DNA of 64,000 nucleotides, taken from positions 95,382 through 159,381 of the forward strand of contig NZ_MLQS01000001.1 of assembly GCF_001866055.1 (NCBI RefSeq). Reading direction: 5' to 3'. The stretch comes from Anaerobacillus alkalidiazotrophicus (GTDB taxonomy: Bacteria; Bacillota; Bacilli; Bacillales_H; Anaerobacillaceae). The translations under genes and the position numbers were made by a program. Positions within the stretch are counted from its first letter, which is position 1. Every line of letters begins with the position of its first letter. The notes below the pieces were generated by a model. It ran no database searches. It saw only the letters and a list, made by a program, of their open reading frames with translations, and was not told where the DNA came from. Positions 56,300 through 64,000 of this stretch are shown in pieces.

Positions 56300-57745
56300 G
56301 TGAGAAAAGTTGTTGCTAAGATGATTTTTATTATTTTAACATGTGGTTTTATATCTACCATTGTTCCAGAAAGCTTCATTGTACAAGCGGCAAAAAAGGA
56401 AACTATCGTCGCTCAAGTGGAACGCTTTCTTATTGATAACAGTTCTTCTAAACACCCACAGATTACTTATCAGGGATCAACATTTTACCCCCTGTCAGAG
56501 TTCTTAACTATTTATAATGGTGAATTATATATCGAAAATTCTAAGGCTTTTTTTACGTTACCCTTGCAACTTAATAACGGTATTAATTCAACACCATATA
56601 TTAACCCAACTAAAATAAGACCTATAGAAAAGCAGATTAATTTCAAAGAAACTGTTCAAGCTGAAGCTGCGATTATTATTGAAAACACACCTGATAATAT
56701 ATTTTTCTCAAAAAATAGCAATGAAAAATTATATCCAGCAAGTACTACAAAGATCATGACTGCTCTTCTTGCTTTAGAACTTGGAAATATTTCAGACACG
56801 GTTATTGTTTCAGAAGAGATTGAAAGTATCCCATTTGATAGTTCGAAAGCTCATATCAGACCTGGTGATGTCTTAACTCTTGAACAATTATTATACGGAT
56901 TAATGGTACCTTCCGGAAACGATGCTGCAGTTGCAGTTGCTTGCCATATTGCTGGTTCAGAAAAGAATTTTGTAAAAATGATGAATGAAAAAGCAATGGA
57001 AATCGGAGCTGTAAATACACAATTTGTTAATTCACATGGTTATCATGATCCTGACCAATATACAACTGCTGAGGACCTTGCAAAAATAGGACTTTACGCT
57101 GCTCAATATAAAGATTTTCTTCCTTTAGTTAGTACTCCTACCTATAGGGCCAATTTTCACCGAGAAGATGGAGAAATAGTCGTCCGCAACTGGAGAGCAA
57201 CAAATCAACAAATAAGAAAACAGAGTCCATATTATGACGAGACTGTCACTGGTGGAAAAACTGGGTATACAAGTGCGTCAAAACATACTTTAGTTAGTTT
57301 CGCTAAAGAAAATGGTTATGATTATGTAACAGTTATTCTACAAGGGCACCCATATGAAAGATACGTAGATACTTCTAAACTCTTTGAAAGAGCGATTACA
57401 GAAAGAACGATATATAACGAAACAAACAAGCAAAAAATTACTATTGAAAATCTTAACTCTACTTTAACCTTTGGCAATAAAGTGCTGGCTAACTACGAAC
57501 ATATTTTTATGTATAACAATCAACTGTACGTTAATGAAGACGTTTTACATCGTTTTCTAGATGAAGTAAACACAATTAATAAAGTTAGGTACAATTTAAT
57601 CCTACCAATGCTAAAAGACAATCTTTATTTACACAATGGTAAGTTCCCTTTGCAACTTCGATCAATCCATGGATTATATAATCATAGGTTTGATTTTTTT
57701 CAACAGAAAGAAAAAGACATTATATCAACTGCGTTAAATAGATAA
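56300..57745 (+). CDS. D-alanyl-D-alanine carboxypeptidase (DacF/PBP5-like)
   Basis: 481 residues. Signal peptide (about 1-30), an N-terminal stalk domain (about 35-105) resembling the copper-amine-oxidase-N/PBP accessory fold, then the peptidase S11 domain with SxxK (LYPASTTKIM), SxN (MVPSGND) and KTG (VTGGKTGYT). Trims peptidoglycan stem peptides outside the membrane. The C-terminal 110 residues (about 370-481) form an extra domain not seen in standard DacF. GTG start with GGGAGG seven bases upstream. Confidence 0.87.
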   Translation: MRKVVAKMIFIILTCGFISTIVPESFIVQAAKKETIVAQVERFLIDNSSSKHPQITYQGSTFYPLSEFLTIYNGELYIENSKAFFTLPLQLNNGINSTPYINPTKIRPIEKQINFKETVQAEAAIIIENTPDNIFFSKNSNEKLYPASTTKIMTALLALELGNISDTVIVSEEIESIPFDSSKAHIRPGDVLTLEQLLYGLMVPSGNDAAVAVACHIAGSEKNFVKMMNEKAMEIGAVNTQFVNSHGYHDPDQYTTAEDLAKIGLYAAQYKDFLPLVSTPTYRANFHREDGEIVVRNWRATNQQIRKQSPYYDETVTGGKTGYTSASKHTLVSFAKENGYDYVTVILQGHPYERYVDTSKLFERAITERTIYNETNKQKITIENLNSTLTFGNKVLANYEHIFMYNNQLYVNEDVLHRFLDEVNTINKVRYNLILPMLKDNLYLHNGKFPLQLRSIHGLYNHRFDFFQQKEKDIISTALNR

Positions 57746-57841
57746 ACAATTTAAGGAATTTCATAAATCATCATTCCTACAACTAGATATACATTTTTGC
57801 AGCAAGGTTTTGGTAGTTATAAAATTAAAATTCCCTATGAA

Positions 57842-57880
57842 AATGGCGTATCAAACTGTGATTAGTTCGATACGCCATTG
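57842..57880. terminator. Terminator of the YdbC-like gene
   Basis: AATGGCGTATC/GATACGCCATT, 11-bp perfect stem, 16-nt loop, T run on the minus side. Confidence 0.7.
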
Positions 57881-57891
57881 CAATGTTATTT

Positions 57892-58113
57892 TTATAGTTC
57901 CATTTTATTCAAAATTTCCTTAAGTTCTAGTAGTTCTTCTTTAGATAAAGTAATTCCCTTACCCATTTTTTTATGATCGGAATCCCAATCTCGTAAATCA
58001 TACTTTGGTTGACGATCATTCCAGCTTATTAAATTTAATTCTTTTTTCCATCCTTTTGCGTTTTCAGAGACCTTACCAAATGTCTCAATAATTTCATACT
58101 TAATTTCTGCCAT
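57892..58113 (-). CDS. YdbC-type single-stranded DNA-binding protein (PC4-like)
   Basis: 73 residues matching the short YdbC/PC4-like family: YEIIETFGKVSENAKGWKKE, LISWNDRQPKYDLRDWDSDH and KMGKGITLSKEELLELKEIL. The Lactococcus member binds single-stranded DNA in a PC4 fold. The role in Bacillaceae is not established. GGGG site upstream. Confidence 0.75.
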   Translation of the reverse strand: MAEIKYEIIETFGKVSENAKGWKKELNLISWNDRQPKYDLRDWDSDHKKMGKGITLSKEELLELKEILNKMEL

Positions 58114-58146
58114 TATTTTTCATCCCCATATCCTTAATCTATCTTC

Positions 58147-59136
58147 TTAATATAGCATTGTAGCAACCCAATAAAAATATGGTATACCGATAATTAGGTT
58201 AAATGGTAACGTTAACCCAAGTGCTGACCCTAAATATATCCCAGAACTAGCTTTTGGAATAGCTTGTTCTATCGCGGCCGGAGCTGCTATATAGGACGCA
58301 CTTCCCGTTAAAATTGCCAGAATAAAGGCACCACCCAAAGATAATCCAATTACGTTACCTACAAGTACCCCTATCGTACCACCAATAATTGGTAGAATAA
58401 AGGCAAACATAAAAGAGAGTGGGTTTAATTTTTCCATTTGTTTAATACTTTGTGTCGCAATCATACCCATGTGTAATAAGAAAATACATAGGACTCCATA
58501 AAATAAGTCCCCGAATAGTGGTTGAATTTTTATTAGACCATCGGTATGAGCGACAAACCCAATAAAAATTCCCCCTAGTAATAAAAAGATACTCTTTCCA
58601 AAGAAAGCTTCCTTTACAACATGTTGCAAACTCGAATTAGGATTGTTATTTTCTCCCCCATTCTTTTGCACATACATTTTATAAAAAATAATCGCTAAAA
58701 TAATTGCAGGACCTTCCATAATCACTAGTATCGCTGACATATAAGCTTCATAATATACAGCAACCTTGTCTAAAAAAGCTATACCTGCAACAAAAGTGAC
58801 CGCACTTACTGAACCGTAGTGAGCAGCAATAGCCCATGAATTAACTATAGAAAACCGGAACAATTTTTTCACAATAAAATAAGCAATAAATAACATCATT
58901 ATACTTAGGAAAACCGCCGCAAAAATTGCAGGTAGCATTTCCAAAAATGAAACATTTCTTAGTTCAACTCCACCTTTAATACCAATTGTAAATAAAATAA
59001 TCATTGTATATCCAACATAAAAAGCTGAAGGAACTTTTAGATCAGAATTTACCAACACTGCAAGAATACCCATCAAAAAAAATAAAATCATCGGCGATAA
59101 TAAATTAGCGTAAGCAATTTCCACGATTTGCCCCAT
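58147..59136 (-). CDS. SbtA-family sodium-dependent bicarbonate transport permease
   Basis: 329 residues with about ten membrane helices in two inverted halves. Family-typical features: PSAFYVGYTMIILFTIGIKGG near the start, AAHYGSVSAVTFVAG in half 1 and TGSASYIAAPAAIEQAIP in half 2. Related to cyanobacterial SbtA, which takes up bicarbonate with sodium. No SbtB-like PII regulator gene is adjacent. The start at 59136 (MGQIVEIAYANLL) follows GAGGTG. Confidence 0.85.
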   Translation of the reverse strand: MGQIVEIAYANLLSPMILFFLMGILAVLVNSDLKVPSAFYVGYTMIILFTIGIKGGVELRNVSFLEMLPAIFAAVFLSIMMLFIAYFIVKKLFRFSIVNSWAIAAHYGSVSAVTFVAGIAFLDKVAVYYEAYMSAILVIMEGPAIILAIIFYKMYVQKNGGENNNPNSSLQHVVKEAFFGKSIFLLLGGIFIGFVAHTDGLIKIQPLFGDLFYGVLCIFLLHMGMIATQSIKQMEKLNPLSFMFAFILPIIGGTIGVLVGNVIGLSLGGAFILAILTGSASYIAAPAAIEQAIPKASSGIYLGSALGLTLPFNLIIGIPYFYWVATMLY

Positions 59137-59154
59137 CCAAACACCTCTTTCCAC

Positions 59155-59378
59155 TATTTTTTAACACCAAATGACTATTGGTATTGTTTACTAATATGAA
59201 CTAATAATACGACCTTTTTTGTATTAAAACAATTTAATTGATTACTGATTTTCATAATTATCAAAACCGAGTCGCACAATCTGCTCTTCAATCAGTAGTG
59301 GATTTAGCCTCTTAATAGTTTATTTACATTAATTCTCAAATAACAAATATCACAACATACGATAGGAGGTCAAACAAG
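59155..59378. other. Gap upstream of the SbtA-type gene
   Basis: A/T-rich. The stretch CTGCTCTTCAATCAGTAGTGG at about 59280 (20 bases: CTGCTCTTCAATCAGTAGTG) recalls the first hairpin arm of repeat B and may be an old trace. Confidence 0.3.
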
Positions 59379-59513
59379 ATGCAACAAAGCAATGAACTTT
59401 TAGTCTATCTTTGGTCATGCCTGAACCATAAGTCCTTCACTTTATCGATACAGCTCCTTTGCTCTCTCTCTAAGAAATTATTAAATCACCACCACTCCCA
59501 TGTTTTACGTTAA
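59379..59513 (+). CDS. Possible 44-residue peptide
   Basis: A near-perfect AGGAGG nine bases before the ATG, product MQQSNELLVYLWSCLNHKSF, then TLSIQLLCSLSKKLLNHHHS and HVLR. It may be a genuine small protein or the broken start of a longer gene. Family not recognised. Confidence 0.3.
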   Translation: MQQSNELLVYLWSCLNHKSFTLSIQLLCSLSKKLLNHHHSHVLR

Positions 59514-59624
59514 ATTAAGAATTCCTTGTTTGACATGATCTTTTACACAAAAAATTGATAAGGCAACAACACTACTTTTAACTGTAAACTGAATTCTTTT
59601 ATAGTTTGCTTTTACAATATGAAA

Positions 59625-59665
59625 AACCCTTATTTAGCTAATGACATAAATGCTAAATAAGGGTT
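59625..59665 (-). terminator. Terminator of the small membrane protein gene
   Basis: AACCCTTATTTAGC/GCTAAATAAGGGTT, 14-bp perfect stem with a minus-strand T run. Confidence 0.85.
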
Positions 59666-59703
59666 ACTACTGCTTATTCATTCTCTAATGAAGATATATC
59701 CAC

Positions 59704-59904
59704 TTAGAATCTCATTTCATCCCCGGTAATCATATATAAGAAAAGCAAGCCAAAAACAAGTGTTAATGCTATGCGTAATCCTTTAGAATAATGGCCAAAT
59801 TTCCATAATGTGTAGATCCCAACTGGTGGCATTAAAATTAATCTAGCCCAGGCAAACCAAAGTTGTTTGTAAAATCTATTATCTTGGTGTTGATCTTGTC
59901 TCAT
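59704..59904 (-). CDS. Small membrane protein
   Basis: 66 residues from the ATG at 59904 (AAGGA upstream). Two hydrophobic segments: LWFAWARLILMPPVGIYTLW and LRIALTLVFGLLFLYMI, joined by KFGHYSKG. Likely membrane-embedded. The W-K/R-x-G-x-Y/W-x-K-x-x-R pattern occurs in a group of small Bacillus membrane proteins of unknown role. A TTG at 59916 is an alternative start. Confidence 0.6.
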   Translation of the reverse strand: MRQDQHQDNRFYKQLWFAWARLILMPPVGIYTLWKFGHYSKGLRIALTLVFGLLFLYMITGDEMRF

Positions 59905-60003
59905 AGTATCCTTCAACTAATGGTGTTTGCCCTTATAATAAGGTATTTTCACTTAAAATACTACAAAGATAATGCAATTTCGAAAAACATATAATAATAT
60001 TCT

Positions 60004-60603
60004 TTATTTAAACCAGCCTTTTTCTTTGAAGCGAGTAATTGCCTCGATCCGGTTACTCACTTCTAATTTATCAAGGATAGATGATACATAGTTTCGCACC
60101 GTTCCTGTTGTAATGAATAAATTACTGGCAATCTCTTTTGTACTCTTACCTTCAGACATTAAAACTAGCACTTCATTTTCCCTGTCTGTTAATGGATTTT
60201 CTTCGCTATAGACCTCATCAACTAATTCTGGTGCATAAATACGTTTCCCACTCATGGCACTTCTGATTGCACTAGTTAATTCATCACTTGGGCTATCTTT
60301 CAGCATATAACCGTACACTCCTGCTTTTAAAGCTCTTTCGAAATAGCCAGAACGCGCAAATGTAGTTAAAATAATGACCTTACAGCCAAATCCTTTAAGT
60401 TCTTCTGCCGCTTCAAGTCCACTTTTTCCTGGCATTTCGATATCCATAATACAAATGTCTGGTTTATGCTGTCGTACTAACTTTACAGCCTCTTCTCCAT
60501 TTCCGGCTCTCCCTACAACTGTCATATCTTCCTCTAGATCAATTAATGCACTAAGTGCTCCAAGTAGCATTTTCTGGTCTTCAGCAATGACAATTTTAAT
60601 CAT
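60004..60603 (-). CDS. desR: Response regulator DesR-like
   Basis: 199 residues, NarL/FixJ type. Receiver domain with phospho-acceptor Asp in CIMDIEMPGKSG (about residue 54) and acidic pocket VIAEDQ; LuxR-type HTH with LTDRENEVLVLMSEGKSTKE and TVRNYVSSILDKLEVSNRIE. Overlaps the kinase gene by four bases (ATGA). By position and homology it activates the nearby desaturase gene when the membrane stiffens. Confidence 0.87.
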   Translation of the reverse strand: MIKIVIAEDQKMLLGALSALIDLEEDMTVVGRAGNGEEAVKLVRQHKPDICIMDIEMPGKSGLEAAEELKGFGCKVIILTTFARSGYFERALKAGVYGYMLKDSPSDELTSAIRSAMSGKRIYAPELVDEVYSEENPLTDRENEVLVLMSEGKSTKEIASNLFITTGTVRNYVSSILDKLEVSNRIEAITRFKEKGWFK

Positions 60604-61742
60604 CCTTCTCCCTCTCCTTCTTTCATTTGATTGAAAACGTTAGGTACTTTGATCGTTACGGTAGTACCTAAATTTGAGACAACCTCTAAACTTCCGTTTA
60701 CAAATTCGAGCCGCTCTCTCATACCCTGTAAACCATTTCCGCTCATATTTTTAAGAGAATTTCCCATACCTACTCCATCATCTATTACTCTTACAACAAG
60801 TTCATTTTGTCTAGGTTCAATGACTACTGAACAGTTAGCAGCATTACTATGTTTAACTACGTTTGTAACTGCTTCTTTTATACACATACTCACTACATTT
60901 TCAGCAATGAGTGATGTGTTCGTTAATTTTGGATTTCCTTGTAAAATAAATTCTATTTCCGCAGCTTTTAATATCTGTTTGACACGAAATATTTCATCTT
61001 CTAACTTTGTCCCACGCATTTGTGTAACCATTTGTCTTACTTCCTTTAATGCAATTCTAGCCGTTTTATGAACATCTTTCATTTCTATTCGGGCTTGCAT
61101 TGGATCTTTATTAATTAATTTTGACGCAAGATCGCTCTTTAATCCAATTAATGAGAGCTTTTGCCCCAAAGTATCGTGTAAATCTCGAGAGATTCTTTGC
61201 CTTTCTTCTAACTTAACTAATTCGGATATACGCTTATTAGCATCATTTAATTTCCCTTGAAGTTCCTCTTCTTTATTTTTATTATAAGTATTAACTGGAA
61301 GAAGAATAACAGCTATTACACTAAGAACAACAAATGGCAATTGTGTTATTAAGACTCGATAATGAGTTGTAACCAAACCATAATAAATAGTAGAAAATGT
61401 ACTAATTAGTAAGATAATATATAGAACGATAAACGCAACTTTATTTTTAAGATTCCCTGTAAAAAAAGCCAAAAAGAGAAAGAAGTAAATATACCCAAAT
61501 AGTAAACCCATGGCAGCTGAAATACCAATTTGGACACTCGTCCCAAAATAGACAAGCCATCCTTTAGACACAAAGGATAGCACATAGCATATAAAGAAAC
61601 CAATAATCATAATAATTCCTATAATAATTTGTGGAGTTGATGAAGACTGAAAAATAAAATAAAAAGGGAGAATGTAAAAAACAATCCAAACATAAGGACT
61701 AAGTCCAGTATTTTCAAGAAATTTCTGTTTTAATGCTTTCAC
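60600..61742 (-). CDS. desK: Sensor histidine kinase DesK-like
   Basis: 380 residues from a GTG at 61742 with GGCGGGAG upstream (the longer frame starts inside repeat B). Four to five N-terminal membrane helices (about 15-150; SPYVWIVFYILPFYFIF matches DesK), a coiled-coil linker, the phospho-acceptor His in ERQRISRDLHDTLGQKL (about residue 186) and an HATPase domain (VRVIDDGVGMG, GNGLQGMRERLEFV). Senses membrane thickness and phosphorylates DesR. Confidence 0.87.
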   Translation of the reverse strand: MKALKQKFLENTGLSPYVWIVFYILPFYFIFQSSSTPQIIIGIIMIIGFFICYVLSFVSKGWLVYFGTSVQIGISAAMGLLFGYIYFFLFLAFFTGNLKNKVAFIVLYIILLISTFSTIYYGLVTTHYRVLITQLPFVVLSVIAVILLPVNTYNKNKEEELQGKLNDANKRISELVKLEERQRISRDLHDTLGQKLSLIGLKSDLASKLINKDPMQARIEMKDVHKTARIALKEVRQMVTQMRGTKLEDEIFRVKQILKAAEIEFILQGNPKLTNTSLIAENVVSMCIKEAVTNVVKHSNAANCSVVIEPRQNELVVRVIDDGVGMGNSLKNMSGNGLQGMRERLEFVNGSLEVVSNLGTTVTIKVPNVFNQMKEGEGEG

Positions 61743-61764
61743 AAGTGCTCCCGCCTTTATTTTA

Positions 61765-62001
61765 TAATCAGAATTTATAAAGCTGAACTTCAATCAGTGG
61801 GGGTTTTCCTTCATCCCCCACTGATTGTTAGTTCAACTTATCGGACCTTTAGGGGCAGTTTATCCCCCACCTAAACTTCTCGATTTTCTTAAGTTTTGAG
61901 GGTGGGGGTCTTACTTGCCCCTTAAGTGTGGGATAAATTTCTAACTTAGAAACTGTCTAGCGCAAGCGCCTATCGCTCGTGACCAAGGCGCTTGCGCTTT
62001 T
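61765..62001 (-). repeat. Repeat family A, short copy A3 (with B3 inserted)
   Basis: Read on the minus strand: GAAAAGCGCAAGCGCCTTGG, GTCACGAGCGATAGGCGCTT, GCGCTAGACAGTTTCTAAGT, TAGAAATTTAT, [B3], AATTCTGATTA. It lacks the internal segment of A1 and A2, so it may be the basic unit. B3 splits its TTTATAAA. Confidence 0.85.
61777..61937 (+). repeat. Repeat family B, copy B3
   Basis: 161 bp from ATAAAGCTGAACTTC to GTGTGGGATAAA. Hairpin 1: CAATCAGTGGGGG/CCCCCACTGATTG extended by TGAACT/AGTTCA. Hairpin 2: CCCCCACC...AAACTT with AAGTTT...GGTGGGGG. TTTAGGGGCA and TTTATCCC before it pair with TTGCCCCTTAA and GGGATAAA after it in crossing order. Lies 35 bp upstream of the desK start. Confidence 0.88.
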
Positions 62002-62060
62002 CTTTCTTATTTTTATAGCATTAATGAATTTCATTATTAAGCATTCTCGCCACTAAGACG

Positions 62061-62119
62061 CTATATCTAGTTACTTAGAGCCGTTCATAACTAAATATAT
62101 ATTCATGCGGCTCATTTTT
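62061..62119. repeat. Family C palindrome, copy 2, with hairpin
   Basis: CTATATCTAGTTA and TAACTAAATATAT (two mismatches from the copy at 44280-44319), overlapping a second stem GAGCCG/CGGCTC and a plus-strand T run. It lies after the desaturase stop and could help end that transcript. Confidence 0.45.
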
Positions 62120-62147
62120 GAAATTATGAAATCCATCAACCCGACTG

Positions 62148-63218
62148 TTAATTTGTTTTCCTAGCAAATCGAACATCTGCTTTTTCATATTGTACTTTAT
62201 TATTTTCTATCGTACCATTTTTTCTTAAAAAATGTTTTACATCTTTAAAGCTTACAAAGTTTTTACTTTCTTCGTCCCAAAGACGATAGCTTAGTGATTT
62301 TAAACTAGTTTTAAGTGTAATAGTTGTTGCTTTTTGAAGTGGGACCGCTGCATTATGCGCTTTTTCTAAATTATAATTAGGAACACGAGGACTTAAATGA
62401 TGAACGTGATGAAATCCAATATTCCCAGTAATCCATTGCAGAAGTTTTGGCAACTTATAATAAGAACTTCCTTCAACTGCGGCTTGAACAAAACTCCACT
62501 CATCGTCATTTTCAAAATAAGATTGTTCAAATTGATGCTGTACATAAAATAACCATATGCCAAGTAATCCCGCCAGGAAGAAAATTGGCCCTTGAATCAT
62601 CACGAACGCCTTCCAGCCAATTAACCAAACCAGAAATACATATAATGCTACAATTAATATATTTGTAAGATAAAGGTTCAATCTTTCTTTTCGTTTTGCA
62701 CCTTTCCGATTAAAACGGTATTCAATTAAAAACACAGCAATTGGACCGATGCACAGCATAATAAATGGGTTGCGGTAAACACGATACGCAATTTTACGCC
62801 ACAATGGTGAAGCCATATATTCATCGACAGTAAGAACCCACATATCTCCAGTTCCTCGTTTGTCTAAGTTTCCACTCGTCGCATGATGTACAGTATGAGT
62901 ATACTTCCATTGTTGATAAGGAACTAGTGTTAATACTCCAGTAAGAGTACCTACTATATCATTGGCCGTTCGACTTTTGAAGAACGATTGATGGCAACAA
63001 TCATGAAACAAAATAAACGTTCTTACCATAAAACCTGCAGCAACAATTAAAATTGGCATTGTCAGAAAATAGGATATAGAAAGACTCAAATATGCTACGT
63101 ACCACAAAATAAACAACGGGCCAATTGTGTTAACGATCTGAATAATACTTGAACGTATATCAATTTTCTCATATGGAGCCACATCTTTTTTTAAGGTTGC
63201 TATTTTTTTTACATTCAT
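62148..63218 (-). CDS. des: Acyl-lipid fatty acid desaturase
   Basis: Inserts a double bond into membrane-lipid acyl chains to keep fluidity in the cold. 356 residues with four main membrane helices and the three histidine boxes HDCCH, HTVHH and HHVHH in order (about residues 73, 109 and 269). Resembles B. subtilis Des. GGGGG before the ATG. Upstream of desK-desR on the same strand, as in B. subtilis, but with repeats A3/B3 in between. Confidence 0.92.
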   Translation of the reverse strand: MNVKKIATLKKDVAPYEKIDIRSSIIQIVNTIGPLFILWYVAYLSLSISYFLTMPILIVAAGFMVRTFILFHDCCHQSFFKSRTANDIVGTLTGVLTLVPYQQWKYTHTVHHATSGNLDKRGTGDMWVLTVDEYMASPLWRKIAYRVYRNPFIMLCIGPIAVFLIEYRFNRKGAKRKERLNLYLTNILIVALYVFLVWLIGWKAFVMIQGPIFFLAGLLGIWLFYVQHQFEQSYFENDDEWSFVQAAVEGSSYYKLPKLLQWITGNIGFHHVHHLSPRVPNYNLEKAHNAAVPLQKATTITLKTSLKSLSYRLWDEESKNFVSFKDVKHFLRKNGTIENNKVQYEKADVRFARKTN

Positions 63219-63423
63219 TTCATTATTCCCCCTCTAAACTCCGAACTTAACAATATAAACACTGTATTTATTATAAAAAACTAATATCATAACATTAAGT
63301 CATAAACGTCAAGTAGTGGACATGACATTTGTCATATAGTGTCACAGGTTAGAATTGGCTTATGAAGGGAAACTGTAAGTAAAATCTTTAAAAAATCCAC
63401 AAAAGAAAATAGCCCATAAAAAT
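63219..63423. other. des promoter region
   Basis: Contains GACATGACATTTGTCATATAG at about 63319 (20 bases: GACATGACATTTGTCATATA), a direct/inverted repeat of TGACA near 63325-63340 similar in kind to DesR target sites, which are palindromic TGACAT-like sequences upstream of des. Confidence 0.4.
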
Positions 63424-63453
63424 AGAGAACAAGCGTTTTAGGCATTGTTCTCT
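63424..63453 (-). terminator. Terminator of aroK
   Basis: AGAGAACAA/TTGTTCTCT with a 12-nt loop and a T run on the minus strand, 21 bp after the aroK stop. Confidence 0.8.
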
Positions 63454-63474
63454 AAAGATTCGTTTCGAAACTGA

Positions 63475-64000
63475 CTAATCATATAATTCAAACCCTAATT
63501 TTAAGGTTTCTACAATGTAATCAACTATTTCTTGAACTTCTTGGTTGTCCATTTCTATCTTCGAATGATGTGCTAAATATATTTCCTGTCTATCATTAAA
63601 TAGTTTTTCTATTTCCTCTAATGATTTGCCCTTTAATACCGGACGACTATCAATAATTAAACTTATTCTTTCCTTCCAAGATTCCCATGATAAATCTAAG
63701 AAGAAAACAATACAGTTTGACAAGCATGTTTCTCTTATTTCTTCTTGTAAAAATGATCCACCACCAAGAGAAATAATCTTCAACTTTTGTTTAGATAGGT
63801 TTGTTATAACTTCTTTTTCTTTCTGTCTAAATGCTTTTTCGCCAATTTTTCCGAATATTTCCGAAACCGGCATTCCATATTCTTCTTCTATCACTTGATC
63901 AATATCGATAAAATCACGGTATAATTTTTTTGCAACAAGTTTTCCAATCGTCGTTTTCCCTACACCCATAAACCCTATAAAGACAATACTCTTTTCTCTT
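63475..64000 (-). CDS. aroK: Shikimate kinase (5' end outside window)
   Basis: Phosphorylates shikimate in aromatic amino acid synthesis. The visible part begins REKSIVFIGFMGVGKTTIGK, giving the Walker A motif, so the true start lies just beyond position 64000. Later motifs: DFIDIDQVIEEEYGMPVSEI (shikimate-binding Asp), FRQKEKEV, SLGGGSF and DSRPVLKGK (lid Arg). Terminated by the hairpin at 63424. Confidence 0.9.
   Translation of the reverse strand, partial: REKSIVFIGFMGVGKTTIGKLVAKKLYRDFIDIDQVIEEEYGMPVSEIFGKIGEKAFRQKEKEVITNLSKQKLKIISLGGGSFLQEEIRETCLSNCIVFFLDLSWESWKERISLIIDSRPVLKGKSLEEIEKLFNDRQEIYLAHHSKIEMDNQEVQEIVDYIVETLKLGFELYD

Overview
The window looks like chromosome of a low-GC, endospore-forming Bacillaceae (order Bacillales). 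Support comes from gerQ-cwlJ, pdaA, an SE1561-family protein, yfkAB/yfkD, rlmCD, yfmR and a desaturase next to DesK/DesR-like genes, plus AGGAGG-type ribosome binding sites and frequent TTG/GTG starts. adhE, a class I fumarase, a nitrite reductase cluster and futalosine-pathway genes (mqnB, mqnD) suggest a facultatively anaerobic, possibly alkaliphilic, relative of Anaerobacillus or Alkalihalobacillus. That genus-level guess is inference. No rRNA, tRNA or CRISPR array was seen.

Layout. 1-1.2 kb: phosphonate/phosphite-type ABC transporter genes. 1.74-14.04 kb: a 12.3-kb decayed island bounded by a 76-bp direct repeat of the 3' end of rlmCD. It holds two convergent DUF3231 genes, relics of tyrosine and serine recombinases, an HTH/zinc-finger relic, an HNH relic, and an ECF sigma factor-membrane protein-ABC transporter operon whose last permease is frameshifted. 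14-28 kb: housekeeping genes (rlmCD, an AlkA-like glycosylase, pdaA, a chemoreceptor, fumarase, yfkAB, yfkD, cold-shock protein). 28-39 kb: small genes, plsC, acylphosphatase, adhE, gerQ-cwlJ and the densest group of dispersed repeats. 39-50 kb: yfmR, thiC with a TPP riboswitch, cidAB-like genes, an AAE-type transporter and mqnBD. 49-56 kb: nitrate/nitrite transporter, nirB, nirD and a cobA-hemD fusion, all on the minus strand. 56-64 kb: a DacF-like carboxypeptidase, an SbtA-type permease, the desaturase with desKR, and the start of aroK.

How the genes work together. The nitrate block imports nitrate/nitrite, reduces nitrite to ammonium, and makes the siroheme that NirB needs. des-desK-desR form a membrane-fluidity module. 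gerQ and cwlJ act together in spore germination. mqnB and mqnD supply two steps of menaquinone synthesis.

The most unusual features are two nested families of extragenic repeats. Family A is a 70-400 bp element. Family B is a strongly folded 160-216 bp element that inserts at TTTATAAA, and one copy of A keeps the empty site. All four B copies point the same way on the chromosome, as expected of IS200/IS605-type single-strand insertion.
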